Below the pieces are notes generated by a model. That model saw nothing but the letters and a program-made list of their open reading frames with translations. It had not been told where the DNA came from and ran no database searches. Below are positions 51,608-63,556 of a stretch of DNA of 64,000 bases, piece by piece (within the stretch, counting starts at the first letter, position 1; the number at the start of each line of letters is the position of its first letter). The DNA comes from Acinetobacter proteolyticus (GTDB lineage Bacteria; Pseudomonadota; Gammaproteobacteria; Pseudomonadales; Moraxellaceae), in assembly GCF_000367945.1 (NCBI RefSeq), contig NZ_KB849179.1, positions 2,255,747 through 2,319,746 of the forward strand. The letters are read 5' to 3'. The position numbers and the translations under genes are program-made.

Positions 51608-52999
51608 CTACTCATCATGTGAAAAAGACTGCTGAAAAAAGTCATTACAGTCAGAAATTAAACTTGGTTGCCAACCGCCCTGCTCTAAATAATCAGATTG
51701 CGCCAACCAAAAACCCTTTGGGCTAAAAACCCCAAGCATAACATTATCTACGACTAATATTTGAATTGTATGACGTAACCAAGGCAAAATCTGTGCCTCT
51801 TGAATGGCTTTTTTCAATGGCCAGTGGCCAACACGCCCATAGAGGTGAATTTTTTCCCCCCCCTGTCGTGAAATAAGCGTTAACTCTCGATTCAACAATT
51901 GAGTCGAAAGCCCCATCACTTGAGATTCAATCTTAAATTTCCCCGCTGCAACGTGGATTGTTTGATCTATTTGACAAGGTTGCATGACAACTTTCGGAGA
52001 AATTGAGATTTTTTCTGCATAACGCTCAGCTTTCGTTAAGCGATATATTTTTTTCTGATAACGCACAAAATAATGCTGATTGAAATGTAAAGTTGCTTGT
52101 GCATCAGGTTTTGCCAGAATGACTTCGTGTTGTAATCGTTGCACCATATCGTAACTAGGACGATATTGATCATTTCCTTTCATCCAAGCAGACAACAATT
52201 GCCTCTGTCTGGCAGCCGAAAGTTGTGCCAATTTGATCAGATCGAGCTGATGATCGGTAGCACATTGTTGCCAATCTGCTTGCAACACCTGATCCAGTAT
52301 TTCAGCCGCATCCTGCATTAAATAACTGCTGCGTGCGATAGCCGCCTGCATTTTAGGAAAACGTTGTTGCAACATAGGCCAAAGCTGTTCTCGACACCAC
52401 GCCCGATCATAATACGTATCATGGTTGCTTGGATCAGTCACATAATCAAAACCGAGCTGCATGGCCCATTGCTCAATCTGATCACGACTGAGTTCCAAAA
52501 ACGGTCGCCAAATGGTCATCTCTTGACGAACATCAAGCTGCTGCATGGCTGCAAGTCCATTGACCCCAGCACCAGAGAATAAACGCAATAACAGCGTCTC
52601 AGCCTGATCCTGCTGATGATGGGCTAATACCAGAAACTCATTCGAGGTTAAATGCTGTCGATAAGCTTGATAACGGGCATCACGTGCCTGTTGTTCTAAA
52701 TTACCAGCCTCGACCGAGACTTTTTGAACAATACAAGCAATATTGAGTGCATCAGCATGCTGTTGAACCAGCCAGCCCCATTCATCACTTCGGCTTTGTA
52801 ATTGATGATCAATATAAATTGCGCGGGTTTGAGTCGGAAAAAGTTCAGACATCAGATACAGCAACAGCATGGAATCCATGCCGCCGCTACACCCAATCAG
52901 GAATTGAGTTTGTTCAGAAAAATGCTGAGTTTGTGCTAAGACGCGATGCCTAAATTGCTGCTGCCAAACTTCATTAAACGTTGATAACGTGCGTCGCAT
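51608..52999 (-). CDS. tilS: tRNA(Ile)-lysidine synthase
   Basis: Converts C34 of tRNA-Ile(CAT) to lysidine, needed to read AUA. 463 residues. PP-loop [58 protein letters not shown], plus C-terminal TilS domains. The best start (52999) lies 64 nt inside accA; no closer ATG precedes the PP-loop, so the overlap looks real. Confidence 0.93.
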   Translation of the reverse strand: MRRTLSTFNEVWQQQFRHRVLAQTQHFSEQTQFLIGCSGGMDSMLLLYLMSELFPTQTRAIYIDHQLQSRSDEWGWLVQQHADALNIACIVQKVSVEAGNLEQQARDARYQAYRQHLTSNEFLVLAHHQQDQAETLLLRLFSGAGVNGLAAMQQLDVRQEMTIWRPFLELSRDQIEQWAMQLGFDYVTDPSNHDTYYDRAWCREQLWPMLQQRFPKMQAAIARSSYLMQDAAEILDQVLQADWQQCATDHQLDLIKLAQLSAARQRQLLSAWMKGNDQYRPSYDMVQRLQHEVILAKPDAQATLHFNQHYFVRYQKKIYRLTKAERYAEKISISPKVVMQPCQIDQTIHVAAGKFKIESQVMGLSTQLLNRELTLISRQGGEKIHLYGRVGHWPLKKAIQEAQILPWLRHTIQILVVDNVMLGVFSPKGFWLAQSDYLEQGGWQPSLISDCNDFFQQSFSHDE

Positions 53000-53760
53000 C
53001 GTTCTTGTGCATCCATCGGTTGCAATTCTTCTAAGGCTTGTTTTAACACATCTTTCAAATCATGCATGACTTTTTCAGGTTGCGTATGTGCTCCCTCACC
53101 TTCATCCACAACATATTCAACAATGCCTAAAGCCTTGAGTTTGTCTGCGGTTAAAGCCAACGCTTCACTCGCCTGAGCCGCTTTATCTGCAGTTTTCCAC
53201 AAAATCGACGCACAGCCTTCAGGTGAAATCACCGAGTAAATACTATGTGACAGCATAATCACACGGTCAGCAACACCAATACCCAATGCACCGCCAGAAC
53301 CACCTTCACCCAGAATCGTGGCAATTACAGGCACTTTCAAACTTGAAAGTTGTGCCAAACTGGTCGCAATCGCTTCCGCTTGACCACGTTCTTCCGCACC
53401 TACACCAGGGTATGCACCCATGGTATCGACAAAAGTAAACACAGGTAAATTAAAACGTTCAGCCATATCAAGCAAACGTTGTGATTTACGGTAACCTTCT
53501 GGATTACACATCCCAAAGTTATGCTGTAACTTTTCACGTGTGCTACGGCCACGGTGTTGACCCACAACCATTACCGGTTGCCCATCAAAACGCGCCAAAC
53601 CACCGATCATGGCACCGTCATCACCAAATAAACGGTCACCATGAAGAGCATCAAATTCAGTAAAGATTTCACTGACATAATCTAGAAATTGCGGACGTTC
53701 AGGGTGTCTTGCAATTTGAACCGTAGCCCAAGCCTTGGACTGAGTCGCTTTATTTTTCAT
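52936..53760 (-). CDS. accA: Acetyl-CoA carboxylase carboxyltransferase alpha subunit
   Basis: With AccD it transfers carboxyl from biotin to acetyl-CoA for fatty-acid synthesis. 274 residues, shorter at the N-terminus than the ~319 of enterobacteria. Motifs: [100 protein letters not shown] and [11 protein letters not shown]. Overlaps tilS and follows ppx by 33 nt. Confidence 0.96.
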   Translation of the reverse strand: MKNKATQSKAWATVQIARHPERPQFLDYVSEIFTEFDALHGDRLFGDDGAMIGGLARFDGQPVMVVGQHRGRSTREKLQHNFGMCNPEGYRKSQRLLDMAERFNLPVFTFVDTMGAYPGVGAEERGQAEAIATSLAQLSSLKVPVIATILGEGGSGGALGIGVADRVIMLSHSIYSVISPEGCASILWKTADKAAQASEALALTADKLKALGIVEYVVDEGEGAHTQPEKVMHDLKDVLKQALEELQPMDAQERCDARYQRLMKFGSSNLGIAS

Positions 53761-53793
53761 AAGTCGTAGATAATCCCTAACGAGGATGTATTG

Positions 53794-55314
53794 TTAATCA
53801 ACAAATTTGTCTGACTGAATATTTAACTCAATGTCCCAATGCTTAAATTGCACCTGCTCATCATGCAGATCTGCAACCAATAAAGGCCATTGTTTAGCAT
53901 CGCCAGAAACGCTGAGTTGCCATTGTTGATCATTTACAACACTCAGTTCAATGGCAGGAAGCATCTGATCACTACGACTATGGTTCAGTAAAACGGCAAG
54001 ACGCAGTAAGAGGCAAAGATAGAGTAAATGACTGCCCCCGACCTTTAAAACGTCATTTTTTGCATCTGCGCGTAACTTACGGCGATGATGTGAAACTAGG
54101 TGCGAAAGATGATTTTGATCAATTTGCGAGAAACCCGGAATATCCGAATGTTGCAATAAATATGCTCCATGGCGATGATAACCACCATGGCTAATCGCCA
54201 AGCCAATTTCATGCAGATAAGCTGCACGACGCAGTAAGTCACTGTCTTCAGTCGTTAAATTTAACGCATCAGCAACGCCGTCGAATAACTCTTGTGCCGT
54301 ATTGACCACACGCTCAGCTTGTTTTGGATCGGCGTTATAACGCCCCATTAACGCTTGCACACTACGGTCACGAATATCTTCATGTTTAAAACGACCAAGC
54401 AAGTCATACATCACGCCTTCGCGTAATGCACCGTCAGAATATGCCAATTTGTCGATATCTAAAACTTCAAAAATGGCATATAAAATCGCAAGACCGGCTG
54501 GCAAAACTGCTCGTCGGTCTTCACGTAGACCTTCAAAATCAATTTCAGAAATATGTTTAAATTTAAGTAAACGATCTTTTAATTTGTATAAACCATCACG
54601 AGTGAGGTTTTCTTGCTCATCACTTAAACCCAGATTAACCGCAATCTGACGACAGGCTTTAATGGTTCCACTCGAACCAACCACCGTATCCCACCCTACA
54701 GATTTATAGGTATTGGCAATCGCGGACATTTCTTTGCGTGCAGCAACCACAGCCTTATCGAATGCTTTGCTGGTAATTTCACCATCAGGGAAATAGGTTT
54801 TACTATAGGCAACACAGCCCATTTGTAAGGATTCGGTATGCAGCGGTTCAAATTCCTCACCGATGATAAACTCGGTTGAACCCCCACCAATATCCACCAC
54901 CAAGCGTCGACCACCATTGGCCATGGTATGTGAAACGCCGAGATAAATCAGACGTGCTTCTTCACGACCCGCAATAATTTCAATCGGTTTAGGTAAAATT
55001 TCGGCTGCTTTTTGGATAAATTCGTGACCATTTTTTGCTTGTCTTAACGCATTGGTTGCCACGATACGTAAACGATTCGGCTGTACTGAGCTCAAACGCC
55101 CAACAAAACGGGCTAAACATGCCAATCCACGCTGTTGCGCGGCTTCGGTTAAATTTTTATTTTCATCAAGCCCAGCTGCTAACTGTACTTTTTCTGACAT
55201 TGAAGCAACTTTCTTAACTTCACCGTGATCAACACGAGCGATTGCCAGATGGAAACTGTTCGATCCCATATCAATCGCAGCAAGTAATTCCTCATCAATC
55301 AGAAAATCAGACAT
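53794..55314 (-). CDS. ppx: Exopolyphosphatase (Ppx/GppA family)
   Basis: Hydrolyses terminal phosphates of polyphosphate; GppA members also cleave pppGpp, and length (506) fits either. AAIDMGSNSFHLAIARV and VVDIGGGSTEFIIGEEFEP are the ASKHA phosphate loops, followed by an HD-like C-terminal domain (YLHEIGLAISHGGYHRHGAYLL). First gene of the five-gene minus-strand cluster. Confidence 0.9.
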   Translation of the reverse strand: MSDFLIDEELLAAIDMGSNSFHLAIARVDHGEVKKVASMSEKVQLAAGLDENKNLTEAAQQRGLACLARFVGRLSSVQPNRLRIVATNALRQAKNGHEFIQKAAEILPKPIEIIAGREEARLIYLGVSHTMANGGRRLVVDIGGGSTEFIIGEEFEPLHTESLQMGCVAYSKTYFPDGEITSKAFDKAVVAARKEMSAIANTYKSVGWDTVVGSSGTIKACRQIAVNLGLSDEQENLTRDGLYKLKDRLLKFKHISEIDFEGLREDRRAVLPAGLAILYAIFEVLDIDKLAYSDGALREGVMYDLLGRFKHEDIRDRSVQALMGRYNADPKQAERVVNTAQELFDGVADALNLTTEDSDLLRRAAYLHEIGLAISHGGYHRHGAYLLQHSDIPGFSQIDQNHLSHLVSHHRRKLRADAKNDVLKVGGSHLLYLCLLLRLAVLLNHSRSDQMLPAIELSVVNDQQWQLSVSGDAKQWPLLVADLHDEQVQFKHWDIELNIQSDKFVD

Positions 55315-55587
55315 TATTCATATAAACCCATGCTCAATTCACGCATTAGAGTAATTCACATGCTTACAATTTTAAAGTCATTTTAATCAATAAAAGTCGC
55401 GTATTTTCGCTTTTCGTGCATAAATGATTGCAGAAGTCGATGATCAACATCGTGAGCATCCATTAGACTTTTCATTTTCAAACTTGAATAATCAGAACAA
55501 ACCCTTACATTGAATAAAGTAGCAATGTAATATTCATCGTGATGATGATCAAATTCGCACTTTATTTCTTAAATTTGGAGCAACCTC

Positions 55588-55914
55588 ATGTCTGCGACTA
55601 TTGTTAATACAACTGATACAAACTTCCAAGCAGATGTTTTAGATGCTGAAACCCCTGTACTTGTTGATTTCTGGGCTGGCTGGTGTGCACCATGTAAAGC
55701 GATTGCGCCAGTTCTTGAAGACTTATCCAATGAATACGCAGGAAAAGTAAAAATTGTTAAAGTTGACGTGACTGCATGTGAAGATACCGCTGTTAAATAT
55801 AACATCCGTAATATTCCAGCATTATTAATGTTTAAAAATGGCGAAGTTGTTGCTCAACAAGTCGGTGCAGCACCTCGCTCTAAGCTTGCAGCGTTCATTG
55901 ACCAAAACATCTAA
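55588..55914 (+). CDS. trxA: Thioredoxin 1
   Basis: 108-residue disulfide reductase. VDFWAGWCAPCKAIAPVLEDL carries the WCAPC active site (Cys33, Cys36; Ala replaces the usual Gly of WCGPC). NIRNIPALLMFKNGEVV has the cis-Pro. Single gene upstream of rho, as in many gammaproteobacteria. Confidence 0.95.
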   Translation: MSATIVNTTDTNFQADVLDAETPVLVDFWAGWCAPCKAIAPVLEDLSNEYAGKVKIVKVDVTACEDTAVKYNIRNIPALLMFKNGEVVAQQVGAAPRSKLAAFIDQNI

Positions 55915-55940
55915 TCCAATTGTTACACGGTCTATAGAAG

Positions 55941-55969
55941 AAATACGCGATTCATTGAATCGCGTATTT
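55941..55969. terminator. Perfect hairpin after trxA
   Basis: AAATACGCGATTC and GAATCGCGTATTT make a 13-bp stem with an ATT loop. The following T-run is weak. The remaining trxA-rho spacer (55970-56243) holds a possible leader frame. Confidence 0.6.
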
Positions 55970-56122
55970 CTCCGTAAAAATTGACAATTTGCTTGATTTC
56001 CTCTATATTTCTGGATCAAGAAGCTTTGAATGGAATCTACTTCATTGCGCTTCTTACAAGACACAAAACATAAGATCGCCGCTCGGCAATAAACAATTGT
56101 TTTCACATTTCTCTCTGAAACA

Positions 56123-56206
56123 ATGAACCAGACTACTGAATCGTGGTTGTGTAAATACAATTACCTCAGCATGTATGTATGCGGTCGATTTTTATTCTTT
56201 CCCTAA
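56123..56206 (+). CDS. Possible leader peptide upstream of rho
   Basis: 27 codons beginning MNQTTESW and ending GRFLFFP before a TAA. It lies 37 nt ahead of the rho start. The ribosome-binding site is weak (CTGAAACA). E. coli has a rho leader peptide (RhoL) in this position, but the sequences do not look alike. Could be chance. Confidence 0.3.
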   Translation: MNQTTESWLCKYNYLSMYVCGRFLFFP

Positions 56207-56243
56207 CGTAGTCCTCCACTTATTCCATTCTGTCTGACCACTT

Positions 56244-57512
56244 ATGAACTTAACTGAACTCAAGAAAAAACCCATTGGCGAACTCATTAAAATTGCGGAG
56301 TTTATGGGCCTTGAAGGCATGGCACGTAACCGCAAACAAGATATTATTTTTGCCATTTTAAAACGCCACGCCATGAACGGCGAAGAAATCTTTGGTGATG
56401 GTGTTCTCGAAATTCTTTCTGATGGTTTTGGCTTCCTACGCTCTGCGGCTGGTTCATATTTAGCGGGACCAGATGACATCTATGTCAGCCCATCGCAAAT
56501 CCGCCGGTTTAACTTACGTACGGGTGATACCATTACAGGTACCATTCGCCCGCCAAAAGAAGGTGAACGTTATTTTGCTTTATTAAAAGTAAACCAGATT
56601 AACTACGATACGCCTGAAAACTCGCGTAATAAAATTTTATTTGAAAACCTCACACCTTTATTCCCGACTGAACAACTGGTCATGGAACTCGGTAATGGGA
56701 CAACTGAAGATTTAACCTCTCGTGTTGTCGACCTGATTGCGCCAATCGGTAAAGGTCAACGTTCTATTATTGTTGCACCGCCAAAAGCGGGTAAAACAAT
56801 GTTATTGCAAACCATTGCGCAATCGATTGTTCGTAATAACCCTGAAGTATTCTTAATTGTGCTTTTAATTGACGAACGTCCTGAAGAAGTCACCGAAATG
56901 GAGCGTACTGTTCGTGGTGAAGTGATTGCATCTACATTTGATGAAGCACCAGCCCGTCACGTTCAAGTTGCTGAAATGGTGATTGAAAAAGCGAAACGTT
57001 TGGTTGAACACAAGAAGGATGTTGTCATTCTACTTGACTCAATTACCCGTCTTGCACGTGCTTATAACACTGTCATTCCTTCTTCAGGCAAAGTGTTAAC
57101 AGGTGGTGTGGATGCACATGCTTTAGAACGTCCAAAGCGTTTCTTCGGTGCTGCACGTAACATTGAGGAAGGTGGTTCACTCAGTATTATCTCAACTGCC
57201 TTAATTGAAACAGGCAGTAAGATGGATGACGTGATCTACGAAGAATTTAAAGGTACAGGTAACCAAGAGATTACGCTTGACCGTCGTATCGCAGAGAAAC
57301 GCGTGTTCCCTGCAATGAACATCAAGAAATCAGGTACGCGCCGTGAAGAACGTCTTATGAGTGAAGAAAATCTACGTAAAGTCTGGATTTTACGTAAATT
57401 ACTCCACCCAATGGATGAGCTTGCCGCGATGGAGTTCTTATTGGATCGGATGAAAGAAACCAAAACCAATGATGACTTCTTTGATCAAATGAAACGAAAA
57501 GCCTCAACTTAA
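56244..57512 (+). CDS. rho: Transcription termination factor Rho
   Basis: Hexameric RNA helicase. 422 residues, family length. N-terminal [19 protein letters not shown] helical domain, RNA-binding [17 protein letters not shown] and [18 protein letters not shown], Walker [14 protein letters not shown], Walker [17 protein letters not shown], and the R-loop KVLTGGVD. No large insertion domain. Ends in a clear terminator. Confidence 0.98.
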   Translation: MNLTELKKKPIGELIKIAEFMGLEGMARNRKQDIIFAILKRHAMNGEEIFGDGVLEILSDGFGFLRSAAGSYLAGPDDIYVSPSQIRRFNLRTGDTITGTIRPPKEGERYFALLKVNQINYDTPENSRNKILFENLTPLFPTEQLVMELGNGTTEDLTSRVVDLIAPIGKGQRSIIVAPPKAGKTMLLQTIAQSIVRNNPEVFLIVLLIDERPEEVTEMERTVRGEVIASTFDEAPARHVQVAEMVIEKAKRLVEHKKDVVILLDSITRLARAYNTVIPSSGKVLTGGVDAHALERPKRFFGAARNIEEGGSLSIISTALIETGSKMDDVIYEEFKGTGNQEITLDRRIAEKRVFPAMNIKKSGTRREERLMSEENLRKVWILRKLLHPMDELAAMEFLLDRMKETKTNDDFFDQMKRKAST

Positions 57513-57521
57513 GTTTCAGTC

Positions 57522-57550
57522 AAAAAAGCTACCTTAATGGTAGCTTTTTT
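57522..57550 (+). terminator. Intrinsic terminator after rho
   Basis: AAAAAAGCTACC and GGTAGCTTTTTT around TTAAT, about 10 nt after the rho stop. Confidence 0.92.
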
Positions 57551-57793
57551 TATTTGGTTGACATGCTTACATAACATTTACATTCTTTTAAAAAAGTTAC
57601 TAAAAATACTATTTCATTGATTTATTTATATATTTAAAAAATATCTCATTTTATTTCCGCAACTTACCGATTTAAATTTTATTCTCCATAGTTATTTTCT
57701 ATCAAAAAACAGCCAAATTCTGCCCATTTTTGTCGTTTTGTTGGACAGAACAGTAGTAATTCATGAATTGCTTTGATAGGATAGCTACAGACC

Positions 57794-57873
57794 AGTTAGA
57801 CTGCTCCCTGCGTTGTTACCTAAAGCGTTTAGGAATAATAAAAGCACAAACAGACTAACTCTAGGTTTTTTTT
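57794..57873 (+). promoter_or_regulatory. Structured leader of the alanine-rich lipoprotein gene
   Basis: AGTTAGACTG (57794-57803) pairs with CAGACTAACT (57851-57860) apart from one A-A mismatch. In between is a perfect CCTAAA, GCG, TTTAGG hairpin (57819-57833). A T8 run (57866-57873) follows, so it resembles an attenuator or a short RNA ending before the gene. The rest of 57551-57793 is A+T-rich with no gene. Confidence 0.5.
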
Positions 57874-57901
57874 AATCTCACAATTTTATGAGAGTGATGC
57901 C

Positions 57902-58177
57902 ATGTTATTCAAAAAATTCGCTGTTGCTGCTGCTATTGCTACTACTTTAGCTTTCGTTGGTTGCTCTAAGAAAGAAGAAGCGCCAGCTACTGACGCTACT
58001 GCTGCTGCATCTGAAGCTGTAGAAGCTGCTTCTGAAGCTACTGAAGCTGTTGAAGCTGCTGCTTCTGACGTTGCTGAAGCTGCTTCTGACGTTGCTGCTG
58101 CTACTGATGCTGCTGCTTCTGACGTTGCTGCTGCTGCTTCTGAAGCTGCTCCAGCTGAAGCTTCTGCTGCACAATAA
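57902..58177 (+). CDS. Alanine-rich small lipoprotein
   Basis: 91 residues. Lipoprotein signal MLFKKFAVAAAIATTLAFVGC (lipobox VGC, Cys21). The mature part is nearly all Ala, Glu, Ser, Asp, Thr and Val in repeats such as ASEAVEA, ASDVAEA and ASDVAAA, likely one long amphipathic helix. Ala codons are almost uniformly GCT, suggesting high expression. GAGAG precedes the ATG. No C-terminal Lys as in Lpp. Function unknown; possibly an envelope spacer. Confidence 0.82.
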   Translation: MLFKKFAVAAAIATTLAFVGCSKKEEAPATDATAAASEAVEAASEATEAVEAAASDVAEAASDVAAATDAAASDVAAAASEAAPAEASAAQ

Positions 58178-58193
58178 TCTAGTTTTAGATTAG

Positions 58194-58224
58194 AAAAAAG
58201 AGAACCTTTCGGTTCTCTTTTTTT
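58194..58224 (+). terminator. Terminator after the alanine-rich lipoprotein
   Basis: AAAAAAGAGAACC and GGTTCTCTTTTTT around TTTC, between the converging lipoprotein gene and ihfA. Confidence 0.92.
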
Positions 58225-58272
58225 ATGCCTAGATTTTGTTAATACCCATAGATTCAGGTATAAAAAAGCAGA

Positions 58273-58569
58273 TCAATCGATCTGCTCATTTCCAACACGC
58301 TGTCTAAATTTCTGACCCGCTCGGAACGTTACCACACGACGAGCAGAGATCGGAATCTCCTCACCTGTCTTTGGATTACGTCCCGGACGTTCACGTTTGT
58401 CACGCAACTCAAAATTGCCGAAGCCAGAAAGTTTGACTTGTTCACCCGCGATTAAAGCTTGGCTGATTTCATCAAAAAATAGCTCGACCATTTGTTTTGC
58501 TTCACGGCGATTTAAGCTAGTAAGCTCACTTAAATGGTCCGCCATATCTGCTTTTGTTAATGCTGTCAT
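58273..58569 (-). CDS. ihfA: Integration host factor alpha subunit
   Basis: 98-residue DNA-bending protein that pairs with Ihf[62 protein letters not shown] with the intercalating Pro of the arm. Its ATG overlaps the pheT stop by 4 nt (ATGA), the classical pheST-ihfA order. Confidence 0.97.
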   Translation of the reverse strand: MTALTKADMADHLSELTSLNRREAKQMVELFFDEISQALIAGEQVKLSGFGNFELRDKRERPGRNPKTGEEIPISARRVVTFRAGQKFRQRVGNEQID

Positions 58570-60947
58570 GAGGCCCTCAATGTCGCTTGGTAAGTGTCTT
58601 CCAACACTTGAATAATGTTATCCATACCAGATTTAATTTCAGCATCTTCAAGCGTACGAGTTGGATGTTGCCAGAGCACTGCAAAAGCTAAAGAGCGTTT
58701 GCCTTGTTCAACCCCTTGCCCCGTATACACATCGAACAACCATGTTGAGTCGAGTAACTCACCACCAGTCTGCTCAATTAACCGCTGAATATCTCTTACC
58801 TCAATATTATCAGAGATTAAAAGCGCAATATCACGTCTAACCGATGGAAAACGTGATAATTCTGTAAAATTAGATACATAAGATTGCAAAACTGCCTGCT
58901 GATCCAGCTCGGCCACCCAAGTTGTGCCTAAATCCAGTTCACTTTCCAGTGATGGATGTAAACGACCAAGATAACCTATCGACTGCCCATTCACCAAAAT
59001 CTCAGCCGACTGGCCCGGATGCAACCAGACACGCTCAGTACGCACAAATTCAACAGCAATACGACCTGCAGCTAAAATCTCTTCAATCTCACCTTTGAAA
59101 TCAAAGAAATCCATTGCTTGTGGTTTTGCATGCCACGATTCTGGTACACGTGAACCGACTGCAATTAATGCCAAGGTTGGAATTTGTTTCAGATCATGAA
59201 TGCTTTGCGCATTCTGATAATCAAAACGTAAGCCGAGCTCAAAGAAACGCACACGTTGCTGCTGGCGATTTAAGTTGTACTGCACACACGGAATTAAGCT
59301 CGATAACAAAGTACTACGCATTGCTGCCAAATCACTTGAAATCGGATTCGCTAACATCAATGGATGTACATTTGGATTCAACTGCTTTTCAAGCTTAGCA
59401 TCAGCAAAGCTAAAGCTAATCGCTTCTTGGTAGCCTAGCGTCACCGCAGTTTGACGTAATTGTGCAATTTCAAAACGGTCTTGGTACTTTTCCAGTTTTA
59501 CATCAATTTTTGGCAAACTGATTTGAATATTGTCGTAACCGTGAATACGCACCACTTCTTCAATCAGGTCTTGATAGATTGCCATATCATAACGGTGCGA
59601 AGGAGGAACAACCGCCCATTGACCTTGTGCTTTAGTTTCCACCGCACAACCAAGACGTGTTAACGCATCGACAATAAAATCACCAGCAACTTGATAACCC
59701 AACAACTGATCAACTTGTGCTTGTTGTAGCTCAATCGCATCACGCGTTGGCAATAAAGTTGTCTGTTCAGCCACAGTCACAGGGCCAAAATCACCGCCCG
59801 CAAAGGCTTGAATCAGCTCAGAAGCACGATGCATGGCGATCATCGGCAATTCAAAATCCACACCACGTTCATAACGCTGTGATGAATCGGTATGCAAGCC
59901 AAAACGACGTGCACGTCCTGCAATGGCTAAAGGTGCAAAGAAAGCACTTTCAAGGAAGATATCTTGGGTCTCATCAGTTACCGATGAATCTAGTCCCCCC
60001 ATAATCCCCGCAATCGCCAGTAGTTTCTGATCATCTGCAATGACCATGATGTCATCTTGCAATTCAACTTCTTGATCATTCAACAGCGTCAATTTTTCTT
60101 GTGGCTGCGCTTGACGGACTTGAATCGAACCTTCGATTTTTGCCAAATCAAAGGCATGCATCGGCTGGCCGAGTTCAAGTAACACATAGTTGGTAATATC
60201 GACCAAAATACTATGGGTACGAATCCCTGAGCGTGCCAGTGCCTGTTCCATCCATTCAGGGGTTGGCGCTTTTACATTGACATTTTTAACGATACGACCT
60301 AAATAACGTGGCGTACCTTCAGTGCTAATGTTGACCGCTTTTCCATCGGTAATATTTGCGGCGATGGCCTGAATCTTCGGTTCATTCACTTCAAGTTGGT
60401 TAATCACCGCGATTTCACGCGCAATCCCGCGAATACTAAAGCAGTCACCACGGTTTGGCGTGATACTGATGTCAATCACATTGTCATCAAGTTTTAAATA
60501 TTCACGAATATTCATTCCCACTGGTGCATCAGCAGGCAACTCTAACAAACCATCAATTTTGTCTTCTAAATCAATTTCAGAAGCACCACAGAGCATACCT
60601 TGTGATTCAACACCACGGAGCTTACCTTTTTTAATTTTAAAATCGCCTGGCAATACTGCACCAATCGTCGCAACAGGGGCTTTCATACCCACGCGAACAT
60701 TTGGCGCACCACATACGATCTGTAAGGGTTCACCTGAACCAATATTAATCGTGGTCACACGTAAACGATCTGCATCTGGATGTTGTTCAACCGTAAGAAC
60801 TTCACCGACAACCACACCCGTAAAGGGTTTTGCAACAGGTGCCAACTCATCGACTTCCAAACCCAACATGGTCAACTGATCAGACAATGTATCGCTATCA
60901 ATAGCTGGGTTCACCCACGTGCGTAACCAATTTTCACTAATTTTCAT
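58566..60947 (-). CDS. pheT: Phenylalanyl-tRNA synthetase beta subunit
   Basis: 793 residues. N-terminal tRNA-binding (EMAP/OB) domain with [27 protein letters not shown]3/B4 editing, B5 and the catalytic-like fold, ending in the FDX-ACB anticodon-binding domain ([21 protein letters not shown]). Middle gene of pheS-pheT-ihfA, starting 34 nt after pheS. Confidence 0.97.
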   Translation of the reverse strand: MKISENWLRTWVNPAIDSDTLSDQLTMLGLEVDELAPVAKPFTGVVVGEVLTVEQHPDADRLRVTTINIGSGEPLQIVCGAPNVRVGMKAPVATIGAVLPGDFKIKKGKLRGVESQGMLCGASEIDLEDKIDGLLELPADAPVGMNIREYLKLDDNVIDISITPNRGDCFSIRGIAREIAVINQLEVNEPKIQAIAANITDGKAVNISTEGTPRYLGRIVKNVNVKAPTPEWMEQALARSGIRTHSILVDITNYVLLELGQPMHAFDLAKIEGSIQVRQAQPQEKLTLLNDQEVELQDDIMVIADDQKLLAIAGIMGGLDSSVTDETQDIFLESAFFAPLAIAGRARRFGLHTDSSQRYERGVDFELPMIAMHRASELIQAFAGGDFGPVTVAEQTTLLPTRDAIELQQAQVDQLLGYQVAGDFIVDALTRLGCAVETKAQGQWAVVPPSHRYDMAIYQDLIEEVVRIHGYDNIQISLPKIDVKLEKYQDRFEIAQLRQTAVTLGYQEAISFSFADAKLEKQLNPNVHPLMLANPISSDLAAMRSTLLSSLIPCVQYNLNRQQQRVRFFELGLRFDYQNAQSIHDLKQIPTLALIAVGSRVPESWHAKPQAMDFFDFKGEIEEILAAGRIAVEFVRTERVWLHPGQSAEILVNGQSIGYLGRLHPSLESELDLGTTWVAELDQQAVLQSYVSNFTELSRFPSVRRDIALLISDNIEVRDIQRLIEQTGGELLDSTWLFDVYTGQGVEQGKRSLAFAVLWQHPTRTLEDAEIKSGMDNIIQVLEDTYQATLRAS

Positions 60948-60981
60948 TTGTATAAACCTTCTTTAATCCTGAAAAAACTGT

Positions 60982-62004
<1,023 letters not shown>

Positions 62005-62195
62005 CTATAGTTTATCAGCTTTTTACCTATTTTATGAAGATAAACCACTGTTTAAATAGCATCCTTTTTTTAAACCTGAATCTGAAGATAAAATAGTCAA
62101 GCTTGCCGATTGATCATCTAAATTTTCGTAAAAAAATAATCAATAATTGAATAAAATGTATAAGATATTGATATCGTCAATGAGAAAGAATAACG

Positions 62196-63197
62196 ATGGC
62201 GCTTGATCAAATCTGGAAACAACAGCTTACACTTGTGACTTATGGCAATGAGTTCCTCGCAAGTGAACTCAATTTTAGTCGCTGGATTGAACATCCGATT
62301 TTCAATCAAAATCGACTGCTTTTTAGGGACTTACTGTCTCAACATCTATTAGCACAACATTTCCAGATTTGGCTTGAAGGCTTAAAAAAACAAGGGGTAA
62401 AAAAACTCAGCCTACATTTATCCAGCGTACTCAATGATGAACAAAATCCAAATGCCAATGTAGAGCTGCTTCCCTTCACACATTTTATTGTAAGCCATCA
62501 AGGCAATAAAAAAAACGCATGGATTTGTGGACATGAACTGGCTGAATGGGATAACAGTGATCAAGCCTTTGATATACCCGCATCCCAACAAACCACACTC
62601 CGCCAAGAAACATTTTGGCGTTATGAATTGAATGATAAATTCGCTAAAAAAATTGATGCTGATTTACAGAAAGTGAATTGGAATCAGGTGGCCATTTTCT
62701 TGGAGAAAGAACTATTTGACAGCAAATATGCAGAACATTTTTCAGAACCAGAACAACAAGATCTACCTTTCTATGGCTATGAATTGGATCCGATCAACAC
62801 ACCAAACCAGCAACTCGCATTGATTCCAACCGATTATCCTGCAGATGTTGCACATCGCCTGTTACACCGCACTCAAGCTTTGGCTGATTATTTGCAACAA
62901 CAAAGACAACATCCTTATCATGCGACAGGTGAATTGATCAGCCCTGAAGAACAAATCAATTTACGTAATTTCTCCCAAAAGACCGATGATTTATTTGCAA
63001 AATTAATTGTCAAAACAGCAAATCATTACCAGACAGCTCAATTGACAGCGGAAGAACCTGAAATCATTGATCGGACTATGGAAATCCCGCATCAACTAGA
63101 TAAAACTCAACATCATAAAGTTGGTACATCAGGGGTCATTAAATTGATTATTCTGACTGTAATTATCTGTCTGCTTGCTTATTATTTTGGTCTGTAG
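62196..63197 (+). CDS. Tail-anchored protein, unknown
   Basis: 333 residues. The body is soluble and rich in Gln, Glu and Leu, and the last ~20 residues form one hydrophobic helix (VIKLIILTVIICLLAYYFGL), so it is probably C-terminally anchored with its bulk in the cytosol. No family recognised. GAGAAAG lies before the ATG. Single gene divergent from pheS. Confidence 0.65.
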   Translation: MALDQIWKQQLTLVTYGNEFLASELNFSRWIEHPIFNQNRLLFRDLLSQHLLAQHFQIWLEGLKKQGVKKLSLHLSSVLNDEQNPNANVELLPFTHFIVSHQGNKKNAWICGHELAEWDNSDQAFDIPASQQTTLRQETFWRYELNDKFAKKIDADLQKVNWNQVAIFLEKELFDSKYAEHFSEPEQQDLPFYGYELDPINTPNQQLALIPTDYPADVAHRLLHRTQALADYLQQQRQHPYHATGELISPEEQINLRNFSQKTDDLFAKLIVKTANHYQTAQLTAEEPEIIDRTMEIPHQLDKTQHHKVGTSGVIKLIILTVIICLLAYYFGL

Positions 63198-63213
63198 CAA
63201 CAGAATGCATAAA

Positions 63214-63245
63214 AAAACCTAGATCACGCCATCTAGGTTTTTCTT
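63214..63245. terminator. Bidirectional terminator
   Basis: AAAAACCTAGAT and ATCTAGGTTTTT around CACGCC, between the tail-anchored gene and the converging 65-residue gene. Confidence 0.9.
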
Positions 63246-63253
63246 TTATCATT

Positions 63254-63451
63254 TTAGAAGGTCGGTCGAATTCTGATAATGACTTTATGCCCGCCATCAT
63301 GCTGATTAACAATGTGATGCACATTTTCAATTTCACCTTCAACTTCAGCATCTGGCCCATAAAAAATTCGGATGGTTTCACCCTTTCTAGGCACAATACT
63401 CAGCTCTGTTTCAAATGCACCTTGCTGTAACCCTTCTACGCTCACTAACAT
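63254..63451 (-). CDS. Small beta-rich protein, unknown
   Basis: 65 residues, no signal or membrane segment. FYGPDAEVEGEIENVHHIV and GGHKVIIRIRPTF suggest a small beta-barrel. Not assigned to a family. It converges on the tail-anchored gene, with a terminator between. Confidence 0.55.
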   Translation of the reverse strand: MLVSVEGLQQGAFETELSIVPRKGETIRIFYGPDAEVEGEIENVHHIVNQHDGGHKVIIRIRPTF

Positions 63452-63556
63452 ATTTTTATCCTGATGCTGTTTTCTTTACTGTAAAAAGATTTCAGCGCAA
63501 AAGTCTAATCGAACATGTTTGGGTTATGTAATCTTTAAACAAATCAGTAGATTGTG

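Noticed and set aside
57947..58174. Ser/Arg-rich frame opposite the alanine-rich lipoprotein
   Set aside because: Reverse translation of GCT-type repeats.
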